This document shows positions 47,166-57,568 of a stretch of 64,000 nucleotides of DNA, in pieces. Every line of letters begins with the position of its first letter. Position 1 is the stretch's first letter. Location: positions 372,001-436,000 of the forward strand of contig NZ_CP007410.1 of the NCBI RefSeq assembly GCF_000585995.1. The letters are read 5' to 3'. The notes beneath the pieces are model-generated. The model did no database searches. It was not told the DNA's origin and was given only the letters and a program-made list of their open reading frames with translations. The position numbers and the translations under genes are program-made. The stretch is from Pseudomonas brassicacearum (GTDB lineage: Bacteria > Pseudomonadota > Gammaproteobacteria > Pseudomonadales > Pseudomonadaceae).

Positions 47166-48137
47166 ATGCAGACTTTGTACCCGCAGATCAAACCCCATGC
47201 CCGGCACGATCTGGCTGTCGATGACACCCACACGCTCTATGTCGATGAAAGCGGTTCCCCCGAAGGCCTGCCAGTGGTGTTCATCCACGGCGGCCCGGGT
47301 GCGGGTTGCGATGCGCAGAGCCGTCGCTACTTCGATCCGAACCTCTATCGCATCGTCACCTTCGATCAGCGCGGCTGCGGTCGTTCTACCCCCCATGCCA
47401 GCCTTGAGAACAACACCACCTGGGATCTGGTCGAAGACCTGGAGCGCATCCGTAAGCACCTGGGCATCGAAAAGTGGGTGCTGTTTGGCGGCTCCTGGGG
47501 CTCGACCCTGGCCCTGGCCTACGCCCAGACCCATCCGGAACGGGTACACGGCCTGATTCTGCGTGGGATCTTTCTCTGCCGTCCGCAGGAAATCGAGTGG
47601 TTCTATCAGGCTGGCGCCAGTCGCCTGTTCCCCGATTACTGGCAGGACTACATCGCCCCCATTCCCTTGGACGAACGCGACGACCTGCTGAGCGCCTTCC
47701 ACAAGCGCCTCACCGGGAACGACCAGATCGCCCAGATGCACGCGGCCAAGGCCTGGTCCACCTGGGAAGGTCGCACCGCGACCCTGCGTCCGAACCCGCT
47801 GGTGGTCGATCGCTTCTCCGAGCCGCAGCGGGCGCTGTCGATTGCCCGGATCGAATGCCACTATTTCACTAACAACGCCTTCCTCGAGCCGAACCAGCTG
47901 ATTCGCGACATGGGCAAGATCGCCCATTTGCCGGGTGTCATCGTGCACGGCCGCTACGACGTGATCTGCCCGCTGGACAATGCCTGGGAACTGCATCAGA
48001 ACTGGCCCAATAGTGAATTGCAGGTGATCCGCGACGCCGGTCACGCCGCGTCTGAGCCGGGTATCACCGACGCCCTGGTGCGCGCCGCTGCGCAAATGGC
48101 CCGGCGCTTGCTTGATTTGCCGCCCGAAGAAGCATGA
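47166..48137 (+). CDS. pip: Proline iminopeptidase
   Basis: This 323-residue S33 peptidase releases N-terminal proline from peptides in the cytoplasm. HGGPGAGCD forms the oxyanion loop, [12 protein letters not shown] holds the nucleophile Ser, and [10 protein letters not shown] and [10 protein letters not shown] hold the Asp and His. The ATG at 47166 follows GGAGCGCTCA. The stop overlaps dtd by 4 bp (ATGA), so the two are coupled. Confidence 0.95.
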   Translation: MQTLYPQIKPHARHDLAVDDTHTLYVDESGSPEGLPVVFIHGGPGAGCDAQSRRYFDPNLYRIVTFDQRGCGRSTPHASLENNTTWDLVEDLERIRKHLGIEKWVLFGGSWGSTLALAYAQTHPERVHGLILRGIFLCRPQEIEWFYQAGASRLFPDYWQDYIAPIPLDERDDLLSAFHKRLTGNDQIAQMHAAKAWSTWEGRTATLRPNPLVVDRFSEPQRALSIARIECHYFTNNAFLEPNQLIRDMGKIAHLPGVIVHGRYDVICPLDNAWELHQNWPNSELQVIRDAGHAASEPGITDALVRAAAQMARRLLDLPPEEA

Positions 48138-48571
48138 AGGGTTTGTTGCAACGAGTTCGCGGCGCCCGGGTCGAAGTAGCAGGAGAAGTCGTCGGTGCCG
48201 TGGACCAGGGCTTGCTGGTGCTGGTGGCTGTCGAGCCCGAGGATACCCGGGCCAGCGCCGACAAACTCCTGCATAAGCTGCTTAACTATCGGGTGTTCAG
48301 CGATGCCGAGGGCAAGATGAACCTGTCCTTGGCTGACGTCGGTGGCGGTTTGCTGCTGGTTTCACAGTTCACCCTGGCGGCGGACACCAAAAGCGGTTTG
48401 CGCCCGAGCTTTTCGACGGCCGCGCCGCCGATCCTGGGAGAAGAGTTGTTCAACTATTTGGTTAGCCAAGCGAAACAGGTGCATGGCACTGTGGCATCAG
48501 GTAGATTCGGCGCCGACATGCAGGTGCATCTGGTCAACGACGGCCCGGTAACCTTCTTGTTACAGGTCTGA
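48134..48571 (+). CDS. dtd: D-aminoacyl-tRNA deacylase
   Basis: This 145-residue DTD hydrolyses D-amino acids (and glycine mischarged on tRNA-Ala) from tRNA. The signature [23 protein letters not shown] and the C-terminal [11 protein letters not shown], which holds the cross-subunit Gly-cisPro motif, are complete. Size and start are standard. It is translated together with pip. Confidence 0.96.
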   Translation: MKGLLQRVRGARVEVAGEVVGAVDQGLLVLVAVEPEDTRASADKLLHKLLNYRVFSDAEGKMNLSLADVGGGLLLVSQFTLAADTKSGLRPSFSTAAPPILGEELFNYLVSQAKQVHGTVASGRFGADMQVHLVNDGPVTFLLQV

Positions 48572-48891
48572 AAGCGTTTGAAACATCTTTTCGGGTCTGT
48601 TTCGAGGCTAAACAGAGAGTTTTCTCGATAAATACTTCGCTGTCCCTGATGCGTTGTCACGCGGCCTACTAGATAATCGCGCGCTACGGGGGATCAGCGT
48701 TCGCTGGTCCATTTGACTTAGGTAGAGACTTGTCCTGGTCCGTTTGGGGAATCATTTTCTCCCACCGGAGTCGGAACAATGCTCGCCAACTTGGCAAGAG
48801 TGGTCGGCAGGGTCGGTTTTTCAATGCCGATACCGTGCAGATACTTTATCTGGCCGTTGGTTTTTTGATCTGTTTTCGGCGAGGGTTGCTC
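48572..48891. other. 320-bp intergenic leader of opgG, no feature recognised
   Basis: The region is slightly AT-richer than the genes. The perfect inverted repeat GCCAA-C-TTGGC (about 48787-48797) is the only structure seen. The opgG frame is open through much of it, but without a plausible start. No convincing promoter was found by eye. Confidence 0.5.
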
Positions 48892-50670
48892 GTGATTGTT
48901 AGTCCCTGTAATGCACAAAAAATGTCTGCCAAACGGTTTAGAAACGCTCTGGTAGCGGGCTCGGCCCTGTTGTGCCTGTTCGGTGCGGGCCAACTGTGGG
49001 CATTCAGCCTGGATGATGTATCGGCGAAAGCTCAAGAACTGGCTGGGCAAAAATTTGAAGCCCCGCGCAGCAATCTGCCGAACGAATTCCGCGAAATGAA
49101 ATTCGCTGACTATCAAAAAATTCGTTTCCGTACCGAAAAAGCCGAATGGGCCGACCAGAAGACACCGTTCAGGCTGTCCTTCTACCACCAGGGCATGCAT
49201 TTCGACACCCCGGTGAAAATCAACGAAATCACCGCGACCACCGTCGAAGAGATCAAGTACGACCCGTCGCGCTTCGATTTCGGTGACGTGAAGTTCGATC
49301 CCAAGGCCACCGAGCAGTTGGGCTACGCGGGCTTTCGCGTGTTGTACCCGATCAACAAGGCCGACAAGCAAGACGAAATCATGACCATGCTGGGCGCGAG
49401 CTACTTCCGCGTCATCGGCAAGGGTCAGACTTACGGCTTGTCCGCCCGCGGCATGGCCATCGACACCGCATTGCCATCCGGTGAGGAATTCCCGCGTTTT
49501 CGCGAGTTCTGGATCCAACGCCCGAAACCGACCGACAAGCACCTGGTGATCTTCGCCCTGCTGGATTCGCCACGGGCCACCGGCGCCTATCGCCTGACCC
49601 TGCGTCCGGGCACCGATACCATCGTTGACGTGAAATCGCGCATGTTCCTGCGTGATCGCGTGACCAAGCTGGGCGTTGCCCCGCTGACCAGCATGTTCCT
49701 GTTTGGCGCCAACCAGCCGTCCAAAGTGCTGAACTACCGTCGCGAATTGCACGATTCCAGTGGCCTGTCGATCCATGCCGGCAACGGCGAGTGGATCTGG
49801 CGCCCGCTGAACAACCCGAAACACCTGGCTGTGAGCAACTTCTCGGTAGAAAACCCACGTGGTTTCGGCCTGCTGCAACGTGGTCGTGACTTCAGCCACT
49901 ACGAAGACCTGGACGACCGTTACGAAAAACGTCCAAGCGCCTGGATCGAACCGAAAGGCGATTGGGGCAAGGGCTCTGTCGATCTGGTGGAGATTCCGAC
50001 CGCCGACGAAACCAACGACAACATCGTAGCGTTCTGGAGCCCGGAAAAACTGCCGGAGCCAGGCCAGCCGCTGGACTTCGCCTACCGTCTGCACTGGACC
50101 CTCGACGAAGCCAACCTGCATTCGCCGGATAGCGCCTGGGTCAAGCAGACCCTGCGTTCCACCGGTGACGTGAAGCAATCCAACCTGATCCGTCAACCGG
50201 ACGGCAGCGTGGCTTACCTGGTGGATTTCGAAGGTCCTTCCCTGCAAGCCCTGCCGGAAAGCGCTGATGTGCGCAGCCAGGTGAGCGTCGGCGACAACGC
50301 CGAGATCGTCGAGAACAGTGTGCGCTACAACCCCGAAACCAAGGGCTGGCGCCTGACGCTGCGGATGAAGATCAAAGACCCGAGCAAGGCGACCGAGATG
50401 CGCGCCGCCCTGGTCCGGCCGCTGGTTCCGGTCGAGGAACCTGCTACGTCGCATTCGGTGACCACCCTGGCCAAGGCCGACAAGATCGCCAAGCAGCAGA
50501 ACGAGAGAGAGAAAGAAAAAGAGCAAGGAACCGAGACGGAAAAAGAAGCCAAGGCCGTCAAGGCAGCGTCCGCCGCCGCCGTTGAAGCCTCCTCAACCCC
50601 GCAGGAACCGGAACAGACTGAGCAAGTCCTGACCGAGACCTGGAGCTATCAGTTGCCTGCCGATGAGTAA
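48892..50670 (+). CDS. opgG: Periplasmic glucan biosynthesis protein OpgG
   Basis: This 592-residue protein is needed to make osmoregulated periplasmic glucans. An N-terminal signal segment ([23 protein letters not shown]) leads to the MdoG beta-sandwich domain (about 45-530). The C-terminus carries a low-complexity Lys/Glu/Ala extension ([15 protein letters not shown] onward) that is not in the enteric protein. The start is a GTG at 48892 with GAGGG eight bases upstream; an internal ATG ten codons later is an alternative. It overlaps opgH by 8 bp. Confidence 0.94.
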   Translation: MIVSPCNAQKMSAKRFRNALVAGSALLCLFGAGQLWAFSLDDVSAKAQELAGQKFEAPRSNLPNEFREMKFADYQKIRFRTEKAEWADQKTPFRLSFYHQGMHFDTPVKINEITATTVEEIKYDPSRFDFGDVKFDPKATEQLGYAGFRVLYPINKADKQDEIMTMLGASYFRVIGKGQTYGLSARGMAIDTALPSGEEFPRFREFWIQRPKPTDKHLVIFALLDSPRATGAYRLTLRPGTDTIVDVKSRMFLRDRVTKLGVAPLTSMFLFGANQPSKVLNYRRELHDSSGLSIHAGNGEWIWRPLNNPKHLAVSNFSVENPRGFGLLQRGRDFSHYEDLDDRYEKRPSAWIEPKGDWGKGSVDLVEIPTADETNDNIVAFWSPEKLPEPGQPLDFAYRLHWTLDEANLHSPDSAWVKQTLRSTGDVKQSNLIRQPDGSVAYLVDFEGPSLQALPESADVRSQVSVGDNAEIVENSVRYNPETKGWRLTLRMKIKDPSKATEMRAALVRPLVPVEEPATSHSVTTLAKADKIAKQQNEREKEKEQGTETEKEAKAVKAASAAAVEASSTPQEPEQTEQVLTETWSYQLPADE

Positions 50671-53233
50671 TACTTCAGTACAGCCAGAGTCTCTTAGCGA
50701 GTATCTGGCACATTTGCCCATGACCGACGAGCAGCGCGCCGAGCTGGCGGGTTGCACGTCTTTCAGCGAATTGCACCAACGCCTGTCGTCTTCGACCTTC
50801 GACGCACCCACCGAGGCGGCGCAAGCCTCGGTGGGCCGTCGCCTGACCCTGAGCACCGCCGAGGAGCTCCAGGATGCCGAGATGCTGGCGGTCGATGCCA
50901 GCGGCCGTGTGTGCCTGAAGGCTACACCGCCGATTCGTCGGACCAAGGTCGTGCCGGAACCGTGGCGCACTAACATCCTGGTGCGCGGTTGGCGGCGGTT
51001 GACAGGCCGGACCAACCCGCCGAAGCCACCCAAGGATGAGCGTGTGCTGCCGCATGCGCGCTGGCGTACCGTGGGGTCGACCCGCCGCTACATCCTGCTG
51101 ATATTGATGCTCGGCCAGACCATCGTCGCCGGCTGGTACATGAAAGGCATCATGCCGTACCAGGGCTGGTCGTTCGTGGACCTGGAAGAAGTCCTGCACC
51201 AACCGCTGTTGCAGACTGCTACGCAAGTGCTGCCCTATGCGCTGCAAACCAGCATCCTGATCCTGTTCGGGATCCTGTTCTGCTGGGTGTCGGCGGGTTT
51301 CTGGACGGCGCTGATGGGCTTTCTCGAATTGCTCACCGGCCACGACAAATACCGTATCTCCGGTGCCAGTGCCGGCAACGAGCCGATCCCCAAGGAAGCC
51401 CGTACCGCCCTGGTGATGCCGATCTGTAACGAAGACGTGCCGCGGGTATTTGCCGGTTTGCGTGCGACCTTCGAGTCGGTGGCCGCCACCGGTGACCTGG
51501 ATCGTTTCGACTTCTTCGTGCTCAGCGACAGTAACGAAACCGATATATGCGTGGCCGAACAGCAGGCCTGGCTGGATGTCTGCCGAGAAGCCGGGGGCTT
51601 CGGCAAGATCTTCTATCGCCGCCGTCGCCGTCGCGTGAAACGCAAGAGCGGTAACCTCGACGACTTCTGCCGCCGTTGGGGCAGCGAGTACAAGTACATG
51701 GTCGTGCTCGACGCCGACAGCGTCATGAGCGGCACGTGCCTGACCAGCCTGGTACGCCTGATGGAAGCCACGCCGGACGCGGGCATCATCCAGACCGCGC
51801 CACGTGCCTCGGGCATGGACACGCTGTATGCCCGCATGCAGCAGTTCGCCACGCGAGTGTACGGTCCGTTGTTCACCGCCGGCCTGCACTTCTGGCAGTT
51901 GGGTGAATCCCACTACTGGGGCCACAACGCGATCATCCGCATGAAGCCATTCATCGAGCACTGCGCCCTGGCGCCGCTGCCGGGGAAAGGCGCGTTCGCC
52001 GGTGCCATCCTGTCCCATGACTTCGTCGAAGCCGCGCTGATGCGCCGTGCCGGCTGGGGCGTGTGGATTGCCTATGACCTGCCGGGCAGCTACGAAGAAC
52101 TGCCGCCGAACCTGCTGGACGAACTCAAGCGTGATCGTCGCTGGTGCCACGGCAACCTGATGAACTTCCGGCTGTTCCTGGTCAAGGGCATGCACCCGGT
52201 GCATCGTGCGGTGTTCCTGACCGGCGTGATGTCCTACCTGTCGGCGCCCCTGTGGTTCTTCTTCCTGGTGCTGTCCACTGCACTGCTGGCGGTGAACACG
52301 CTGATGGAGCCACAGTACTTCCTCGAACCGCGTCAGCTTTATCCGTTGTGGCCACAATGGCACCCGGAAAAAGCCATCGCCCTGTTCTCGACCACCGTGG
52401 TGCTGCTGTTCCTGCCCAAGTTGTTGAGCATCGTGCTGATCTGGGCCAAGGGTGCGAAGGAGTTCGGTGGCAAGTTCAAGGTAACGCTGTCGATGCTGCT
52501 GGAGATGCTGTTCTCCATGCTGCTGGCGCCGGTGCGGATGATTTTCCACACCCGTTTCGTGCTCGCCGCATTCCTGGGCTGGGCAGCGACCTGGAATTCG
52601 CCACAGCGTGACGACGACTCAACGCCATGGAGCGAAGCGGTCAAGCGCCACGGTCCGCAGACCTTGCTGGGCTTCTTCTGGGCCCTGTTGGTGATCTGGC
52701 TGAACCCGAGCTTCCTGTGGTGGCTGGTGCCGATCGTCGGCTCGTTGATGTTGTCGATCCCGGTGTCGGTGATTTCCAGCCGCGTGGGCCTGGGCTTGAA
52801 GTCCCGTGATGAAAGCCTGTTCCTGATCCCTGAGGAATACGCACCGCCACAGGAACTGGTGTCGACGGACCAGTACACCCATGAAAACCGTTGGCACGCG
52901 CTGAACGACGGCTTCATCCGGGCGGTGGTCGATCCACAACAGAACGCCTTGGCCTATGCGCTGGCGACCTCGCGTCACGGCCAGGCCGAGCCGATTGAAT
53001 GGCTGCGGGTCGAGCGCGTGCGTCATGCCCTGAAGGCGGGCCCGTCCGGGCTCAGCAACAGCGAGCGTCTGGCGCTGTTGAGCGATCCGGTGGCCCTGTC
53101 CCGCTTGCATGAGCAGGTCTGGAGCGAGGCTCATCCTGAGTGGCTGGCGGCGTGGCGGGAATCGGTCGAGGCCGATCCTCATGCACCGTTGCTACCGCTT
53201 CAGCCGTTGAGCGCACAGCCTCAAGTGGCCTGA
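50663..53233 (+). CDS. opgH: Glucans biosynthesis glucosyltransferase OpgH
   Basis: This 856-residue inner-membrane family 2 glycosyltransferase polymerises the beta-1,2 glucan backbone from UDP-glucose. A cytoplasmic N-terminus is followed by helices near [17 protein letters not shown] and [16 protein letters not shown]. The catalytic domain has [11 protein letters not shown], the acceptor-site [10 protein letters not shown] and [10 protein letters not shown] (the QxxRW equivalent), and then several C-terminal helices. Start and stop codons of opgG and opgH overlap, and a strong terminator ends the operon. Confidence 0.95.
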   Translation: MSNTSVQPESLSEYLAHLPMTDEQRAELAGCTSFSELHQRLSSSTFDAPTEAAQASVGRRLTLSTAEELQDAEMLAVDASGRVCLKATPPIRRTKVVPEPWRTNILVRGWRRLTGRTNPPKPPKDERVLPHARWRTVGSTRRYILLILMLGQTIVAGWYMKGIMPYQGWSFVDLEEVLHQPLLQTATQVLPYALQTSILILFGILFCWVSAGFWTALMGFLELLTGHDKYRISGASAGNEPIPKEARTALVMPICNEDVPRVFAGLRATFESVAATGDLDRFDFFVLSDSNETDICVAEQQAWLDVCREAGGFGKIFYRRRRRRVKRKSGNLDDFCRRWGSEYKYMVVLDADSVMSGTCLTSLVRLMEATPDAGIIQTAPRASGMDTLYARMQQFATRVYGPLFTAGLHFWQLGESHYWGHNAIIRMKPFIEHCALAPLPGKGAFAGAILSHDFVEAALMRRAGWGVWIAYDLPGSYEELPPNLLDELKRDRRWCHGNLMNFRLFLVKGMHPVHRAVFLTGVMSYLSAPLWFFFLVLSTALLAVNTLMEPQYFLEPRQLYPLWPQWHPEKAIALFSTTVVLLFLPKLLSIVLIWAKGAKEFGGKFKVTLSMLLEMLFSMLLAPVRMIFHTRFVLAAFLGWAATWNSPQRDDDSTPWSEAVKRHGPQTLLGFFWALLVIWLNPSFLWWLVPIVGSLMLSIPVSVISSRVGLGLKSRDESLFLIPEEYAPPQELVSTDQYTHENRWHALNDGFIRAVVDPQQNALAYALATSRHGQAEPIEWLRVERVRHALKAGPSGLSNSERLALLSDPVALSRLHEQVWSEAHPEWLAAWRESVEADPHAPLLPLQPLSAQPQVA

Positions 53234-53235
53234 TA

Positions 53236-53275
53236 CACAAAAAGCCCCGCTTCTGAAAGGAAGCGGGGCTTTTTG
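53236..53275 (+). terminator. Terminator of opgGH
   Basis: AAAAAGCCCCGCTTC-TGAAAG-GAAGCGGGGCTTTTT begins three bases after the opgH stop. Its symmetry allows function on both strands. Confidence 0.95.
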
Positions 53276-53307
53276 TTGGGCGCTGTTTCAGTATGTGAAC
53301 ACGATCT

Positions 53308-53402
53308 GTGGCGAGGGAGCTTGCTCCCGCTGGGTGGCGTAGCCGCCCTCGCTTTTTGGGCGTCCGCTGCGCGGCCGAGCGGGAGCAAGCTCCCTCGCCA
53401 CA
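53308..53402. repeat. REP pair, type B
   Basis: Inverted GTGGCGAGGGAGCTTGCTCC elements lie between the convergent opgH and DUF6124-type genes. Confidence 0.92.
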
Positions 53403-53416
53403 GTTTTGTGGTGCGG

Positions 53417-53755
53417 TCAGGGTTGTGTGTTGACGTTGTCCAGTGCCCGATTTGCCAGCAATCCACTCAGTTCGATCAGTTGCTGGATGCCAAGGGCGAC
53501 ATGGCGTCGTGAGCCTTCCAGGTCGAATGCCAGGTCGCTGACCATGGCGTCGGCTGAAGCCAGGGTTTCGCTGAGGTTGGCCAACAGGCTTTCGGTGTCG
53601 ATGCCGTCGACGATGGTGAAGAGCTGGCCCGGCTGTTTGTTCTCGGGGTTGGTCTGTTTGGGCTTCAGGTAGTAGTCGAGCGCGCGGTCGGTGGCTTCCT
53701 GGAGTTTCTTGGGGTCGGTTTCGGGTTCTGGTGGGTTGGGTGTGGCCTTGAACAT
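53417..53755 (-). CDS. Small DUF6124-type (DUF3077-like) protein
   Basis: This 112-residue acidic protein begins MFKATPNPPE, continues LQEATDRALDYYLKP, and contains a helical ESLLANLSETLASADAMVSDLAFDLEGSRRHVALGIQQLIELS. This matches a small-protein family common and often multicopy in fluorescent pseudomonads. No signal peptide or catalytic motif is present, and the function is unknown. The ATG at 53755 lies 8 nt after GGAG and gives the family's usual N-terminus; an upstream ATG (53791) lies inside the structured leader. That leader can pair with the Shine-Dalgarno region and suggests translational control. Confidence 0.8.
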   Translation of the reverse strand: MFKATPNPPEPETDPKKLQEATDRALDYYLKPKQTNPENKQPGQLFTIVDGIDTESLLANLSETLASADAMVSDLAFDLEGSRRHVALGIQQLIELSGLLANRALDNVNTQP

Positions 53756-53762
53756 GGTTGAC

Positions 53763-53927
53763 GCTCCTTGATTGATGGAGCCGCCAGACATCGCTGCTAA
53801 ACGAAAAGGGTGGCGACTGTGCGCGGGTTAGCAGACCAGGAATCAAGGAACCCGGCGCACCGAAGTGCCCCACGCACAGCCGCCATAAGCGGACCTGCGT
53901 GCCTTGATATTGTGCCGAGCTGCTAAA
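53763..53927 (-). promoter_or_regulatory. Structured 5' leader with alternative pairings over the ribosome-binding site
   Basis: In minus-strand RNA a 16-bp stem forms between 53884-53869 and 53827-53812. Its two non-Watson-Crick positions are G-U here but A/C mismatches on the other strand. Inside it lies the tetraloop hairpin GCAC-UUCG-GUGC (53868-53857). The loop segment UCCUUGAUU (53849-53841) is complementary to AAUCAAGGA at the Shine-Dalgarno (53773-53765), and CUGCUAA (53834-53828) to UUAGCAG at 53800-53794. Copies of both partner motifs also occur upstream (UUAGCAG 53926-53920; AUCAAGG 53908-53902). The Shine-Dalgarno additionally sits in a small hairpin, GCUCC-N9-GGAGC (53781-53763). 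This is the layout of a switch; the function is inferred. Confidence 0.6.
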
Positions 53928-54057
53928 CCCGATCGCTGAACTGACAGCGACCTGCAAACGTTAGAGCCCAGGGCCAAGGCGCACAAGCCGGCGGATTCTG
54001 GCGTAGTTGTAGGCAATGGCGCAAGGTTGTGTAGCCCTGTGCTGAAGGGCAGATTTC
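53928..54057. other. Intergenic, no feature recognised
   Basis: This stretch lies between the structured leader and the left inverted arm of the repeat island. It should contain the promoter of the DUF6124-type gene, but no convincing -35/-10 or sigma-54 site was found. Confidence 0.4.
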
Positions 54058-54380
54058 GTGTGTATATCCGTTATTTAGGTAACGGCTACTTATGGTTCCG
54101 CTCTTACAGCGGCTCACTTTTGAGAAGCGCAAAAGTAAGCAAAACGCTTTAGCCCCACCACTCGGCACCTCGCCTAGGCTCGGTGTGCCCTCACTCCGGC
54201 ATTGCTCCGTGGGCCCGCTGCGAAGGGCCATCCATGGCCCAGCGCAGCTATCCCGGCATCCATGCCGGGATGCCCACTCCACAATGCCTGCGTTCGGCCA
54301 GCGTGGTTAACGGGGCGCCGAGATCAACGTCCACCGCGAGGCGGCCTAGTAGCCGACCTGGTTCTTGGTGGGACCGCGTT
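54058..54380. repeat. Left inverted arm of repeat island
   Basis: About 320 bp match the right arm (55264-55586) in inverse orientation at roughly 90% by eye. The arm contains two nested perfect palindromes, GGGCCAT-CC-ATGGCCC (54225-54240) and TCCCGGCAT-CC-ATGCCGGGA (54251-54270). No credible coding sequence is present. Confidence 0.9.
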
Positions 54381-54386
54381 TCCCCT

Positions 54387-55062
54387 GTGGGAGCGGGCTT
54401 GCCCGCGAAGGCGGCCTGATAGCCGGCCTGTCCCTTGCGGGTGTACCCCAATCCAACGGTGGGAGCGGGCTTGCCCGCGAAGGCGGCCTAGTAGCCGGCC
54501 TGTCTCTTGCGGGTGTACCCCAATCCAACTGTGGGAGCGGGCTTGCCCGCGAAGGCGGCCTAGTAGCCGGCCTGTCTCTTGCGGGTGTACCCCGATCCAA
54601 CGGTGGGAGCGGGCTTGCCCGCGAAGGCGGCCTAGTAGCCGACCTGTCTCTTGCGGGTGTACCCCGATCCAACGGTGGGAGCGGGCTTGCCCGCGAAGGC
54701 GGCCTAGTGTCCGGCCTGTCTCTTGCGGGGGGTACCCCAATCCAACTGTGGGAGCGGGCTTGCCCACGAAGGCGGCCTAGTAGCCGACCTGTCTCTTGCG
54801 GGTGTACCCCGATCCAACTGTGGGAGCGGGCTTGCCCGCGAAGGCGGCCTAGTAGCCGGCCTGTCTCTTGCGGGTGTACCCCAATCCAACTGTGGGAGCG
54901 GGCTTGCCCACGAAGGCGGCCTAGTAGCCGACCTGTCTCTTGCGGGTGTACCCCGATCCAACTGTGGGAGCGGGCTTGCCCGCGAAGGCGGCCTAGTGTC
55001 CGGCCTGTCTCTTGCGGGTGTACCCGATCCCACTGTGGGAGCGGGCTTGCCCGCGAAGGCGG
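54387..55062. repeat. Tandem array of ten 72-bp units each carrying a type A REP
   Basis: Units begin with GTGGGAGCGGGCTTGCCC at 54387, 54459, 54531, 54603, 54675, 54748, 54820, 54892, 54964 and 55035. The period is 72 bp, with one 73 and one 71. The remainder of each unit (GGCGGCCTAGTAGCCGGCCTG, then CTTGCGGGTGTACCCC) resembles the inner end of the left arm at 54341-54375. The units at 54748 and 54892 look identical, indicating 144-bp duplication. Frames on both strands stay open only because 72 is a multiple of three. Confidence 0.93.
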
Positions 55063-55122
55063 TGGTTCAGTCACATAGATGTTGGGCTTGCCGGCCTCAT
55101 CGCGAGCAAGCTCGCTCCCACA
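55035..55122. repeat. REP pair closing the array
   Basis: The last array REP pairs with an inverted GCGAGCAAGCTCGCTCCCAC copy at 55101-55122, restoring the ordinary REPIN layout with a ~40-bp loop. Confidence 0.85.
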
Positions 55123-55168
55123 GGGGGGCTGTGTTGGACATGAATTTTGTTTTCACTGGAGGTTGAAT

Positions 55169-55257
55169 GTGGGAGCAAGCTCGTTCGCGATGGCGGTGTG
55201 TCAGTTTGCGATGATGTTGGATGTGCCGGCCTCTTCGCGAGCAAGCCCGCTCCCACA
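55169..55257. repeat. REP pair (REPIN), type A
   Basis: Inverted type A palindromes (left copy GTGGGAGCAAGCTCGTTCGCGA) lie between the array and the right arm. Confidence 0.92.
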
Positions 55258-55263
55258 GGAGGA

Positions 55264-55586
55264 ATGCGGTCCCCATCAAGAACCAGGTCGGCTACTAGGC
55301 CGCCTTGCGGTGGACTTTGATCTCGGGCGCCCCGTTAACCACGATGGCCGAACGCAGGCATTGCGCAGTGGGCATCCCGGCATGGATGCCGGGATAGCCG
55401 CGCTGGGCCATGGATGGCCCTTCGCGGCGGCCCACGGAGCAATGCCGGAGTGAGGACATGCCGAGCCTAGGCGAGGCACCGAGTGGTGGGGCAAAAGCGC
55501 TTTGGTTACTTTCGCGCTTTTCGAAAGTGAGCCGCTGTAAGAGCGGAACCGTCAGCAGCCGTTACCTAAATAACGGATATACACAC
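55264..55586. repeat. Right inverted arm of repeat island
   Basis: This is the inverse of 54058-54380, with the same two nested palindromes (55375-55394 and 55405-55420). Its outer end stops 9 bp from the end of the first chemoreceptor gene. Confidence 0.9.
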
Positions 55587-55594
55587 AAAAACCA

Positions 55595-57499
55595 TCAAAC
55601 CCTAAACCGCCCCACCAACCCCTGCAAATGCCCCCCCAACCGCGCCAGTTCAGCACTGGAAGCAGCCGTTTCCTCACTGGACGACGCCGTCTGCTCCGAC
55701 ACATCACGCACATTCAACACGCTACGATTGATCTCCTCAGCCACCGAGCTCTGCTGCTCGGCCGCGGCGGCGATCTGTTGGTTCATCGACTGGATCGCCG
55801 AGACGGTGCGAGTGATGTTTTCCAGTGAACCACCCGCACGGCGGGTCAGTTGCACGCTGTTGTCGGTCAGGTTGCGGCTGTTGTCCAGGGTGGTCGCGAC
55901 TTGCTCGGTGCCTGATTGCAGGCCGAGGATCAGCTCCTCGATCTCCTCGGTGGATTTTTGGGTGCGCTGGGCCAGGCTGCGGACCTCGTCGGCCACCACC
56001 GCGAAACCACGTCCGGCTTCGCCCGCACGGGCCGCTTCAATGGCGGCGTTAAGCGCCAGCAGGTTGGTTTGCTGGGCCACGGACTTGATCACGTCCAGCA
56101 CGCTGCCAATCTTGTCGCTTTCGCGTTTCAGGTCGCCCATCGCTGCGGTGGAGTTACCCACCTCGAGGGCCAGACGTTCGATTTGGGCGATGGCTTCGCC
56201 GACCACTTTTTCACCTTCGCGAGCCTGCTGGTCAGCCGCGACGGCTGCTTCGGAAGCTTCCTCGGCATTGCGCGCGACTTCCTGCACCGTGGCGGTCATT
56301 TCATGCATGGCTGTGGCGACCTGGTCGGTTTCCACTTTCTGGCTGTTGACCCCGGCGCTGGTCTGTACGGTCACGGCCGAGAGCTGTTCGGCAGCGCTGG
56401 CGATCTGCGTGACGCCTTCGCTGATGCCGCCGATCAATTCCCGCAGGCCCACGGTCATGCTCTGCATGGCGCGTTGTAGCTGGCCCAGCTCGTCGCGGCG
56501 GTCGGAGCTGAGATTGTGGGTCAAGTCGCCCGCCGCCACGCGCTCGGCGATCTTGAGAGTCTGGCCCAAGGGGCCAACGATTTGCCGGGTGATGAGCAGG
56601 GCGGCGATTACACCGAACAAGAGCGCCAGCGCAGCAGCCGAGACCAGGAATATCTTGGCTTCGGCGGCGTCATGGTCGCGCACGGCGGTCTGGGAGACGG
56701 TCAGCTTTTGGCTGGTATCTATCAATACGTCGCCTTGCTCTGCCATGCGCTTGAGTGCTGCGGCGTTGTCAATCTGGGAGTCGCGGAACTGGCTGACCGC
56801 TGCGCGATAGGTATTGATCGAGTCGTTGGCCTGTTGCAGGTTGGCGGCATGTTCCTCGGGCAACTGATCCGGCAAGCGTGCGAGCAGTTTGAGGACATTG
56901 TCGATGGCCTCAAGGGCCGGTTGCTGGGCTTCGCTCTTGCCGCTGTAGGTGTAGCCGCGCACTTGATAGCGCGCTTGCTGGATCGCCTTGCTCAGGGTCA
57001 CGATACTGTTGAACTGGGCGACGCTATCGCCTTGCAACAACGATTTCTCTACTTCAGCGACGCGGGCCACCGCATTGTCTGCACTGGCACCGAGCTTGCT
57101 GCGAGCATCTTCTCGGCTGGTGGTCGCGCGGGTCATCTCGGCGAAGGCGTTTTTGTACTCGGCAACGGCGGCCAATTGTTTATCGATCAGTGCGACATCG
57201 GTCGGTTGCTCGATCAGTTGGCGGGAGGTCTTCAGCCCGGCTTCGAGTTTGGCAATCAGGTCGTTGACTTGCTGCGGGCCTTTTTCGCCCCGCGAGGTGT
57301 CGTAGTCCATGCGTGCCAGGCGCAAGTCCTTGGTCAAATCGTTCAGGCTGGCAATGAAACCCAGCTTGTCGCCACGGCTGATCACGTTACCCAAGCCGCT
57401 CCAGCCGGTGAAGGCGATTATCACGGTCAGGAACAGCACCAGGCCGAAGCCGAAACCCAGTTTTCGATTGACGCTTACATTGCCTAGCCATCGGAACAT
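55595..57499 (-). CDS. Methyl-accepting chemotaxis protein A of a tandem triplet
   Basis: This 634-residue chemoreceptor has TM1 ([20 protein letters not shown]), an all-helical periplasmic domain of ~240 residues, TM2 ([21 protein letters not shown]), HAMP, and a signalling domain with the tip [24 protein letters not shown]. The length and helical make-up of the sensor resemble the helical bimodular (HBM) domain of McpS-type receptors, which bind organic acids; the ligand here is unknown. The C-terminus (LVGRFRV) has no CheR-binding pentapeptide. The sensor is closest to protein C at 59843-61747, while the signalling half is nearly identical in all three. Confidence 0.92.
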   Translation of the reverse strand: MFRWLGNVSVNRKLGFGFGLVLFLTVIIAFTGWSGLGNVISRGDKLGFIASLNDLTKDLRLARMDYDTSRGEKGPQQVNDLIAKLEAGLKTSRQLIEQPTDVALIDKQLAAVAEYKNAFAEMTRATTSREDARSKLGASADNAVARVAEVEKSLLQGDSVAQFNSIVTLSKAIQQARYQVRGYTYSGKSEAQQPALEAIDNVLKLLARLPDQLPEEHAANLQQANDSINTYRAAVSQFRDSQIDNAAALKRMAEQGDVLIDTSQKLTVSQTAVRDHDAAEAKIFLVSAAALALLFGVIAALLITRQIVGPLGQTLKIAERVAAGDLTHNLSSDRRDELGQLQRAMQSMTVGLRELIGGISEGVTQIASAAEQLSAVTVQTSAGVNSQKVETDQVATAMHEMTATVQEVARNAEEASEAAVAADQQAREGEKVVGEAIAQIERLALEVGNSTAAMGDLKRESDKIGSVLDVIKSVAQQTNLLALNAAIEAARAGEAGRGFAVVADEVRSLAQRTQKSTEEIEELILGLQSGTEQVATTLDNSRNLTDNSVQLTRRAGGSLENITRTVSAIQSMNQQIAAAAEQQSSVAEEINRSVLNVRDVSEQTASSSEETAASSAELARLGGHLQGLVGRFRV

Positions 57500-57540
57500 G
57501 CTGTTACTCCCTGCAGCGCTGAATTTATTTGCTGGGAGCT

Positions 57541-57568
57541 ATATCGACCGGTTGGAAGGGATCTGTAG
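57541..57568 (-). promoter_or_regulatory. Conserved promoter-like motif of chemoreceptor A
   Basis: The minus strand has CTACAGATC, then GGTCGATAT 10 bp later. The same pair precedes gene B, and a diverged form precedes gene C. GGTCGATA resembles the GCCGATAA -10 of flagellar sigma-28 promoters. Confidence 0.45.

Noticed and set aside
54387..55062. CRISPR-like array
   Set aside because: The whole 72-bp unit is repeated with no unique spacers, the repeated core is a chromosomal REP, and no cas gene is near.
54346..55078. Long open frames on both strands through the array (about 240 codons)
   Set aside because: They arise because the 72-bp period is divisible by three; the translated text is REP sequence and lacks a ribosome-binding site.
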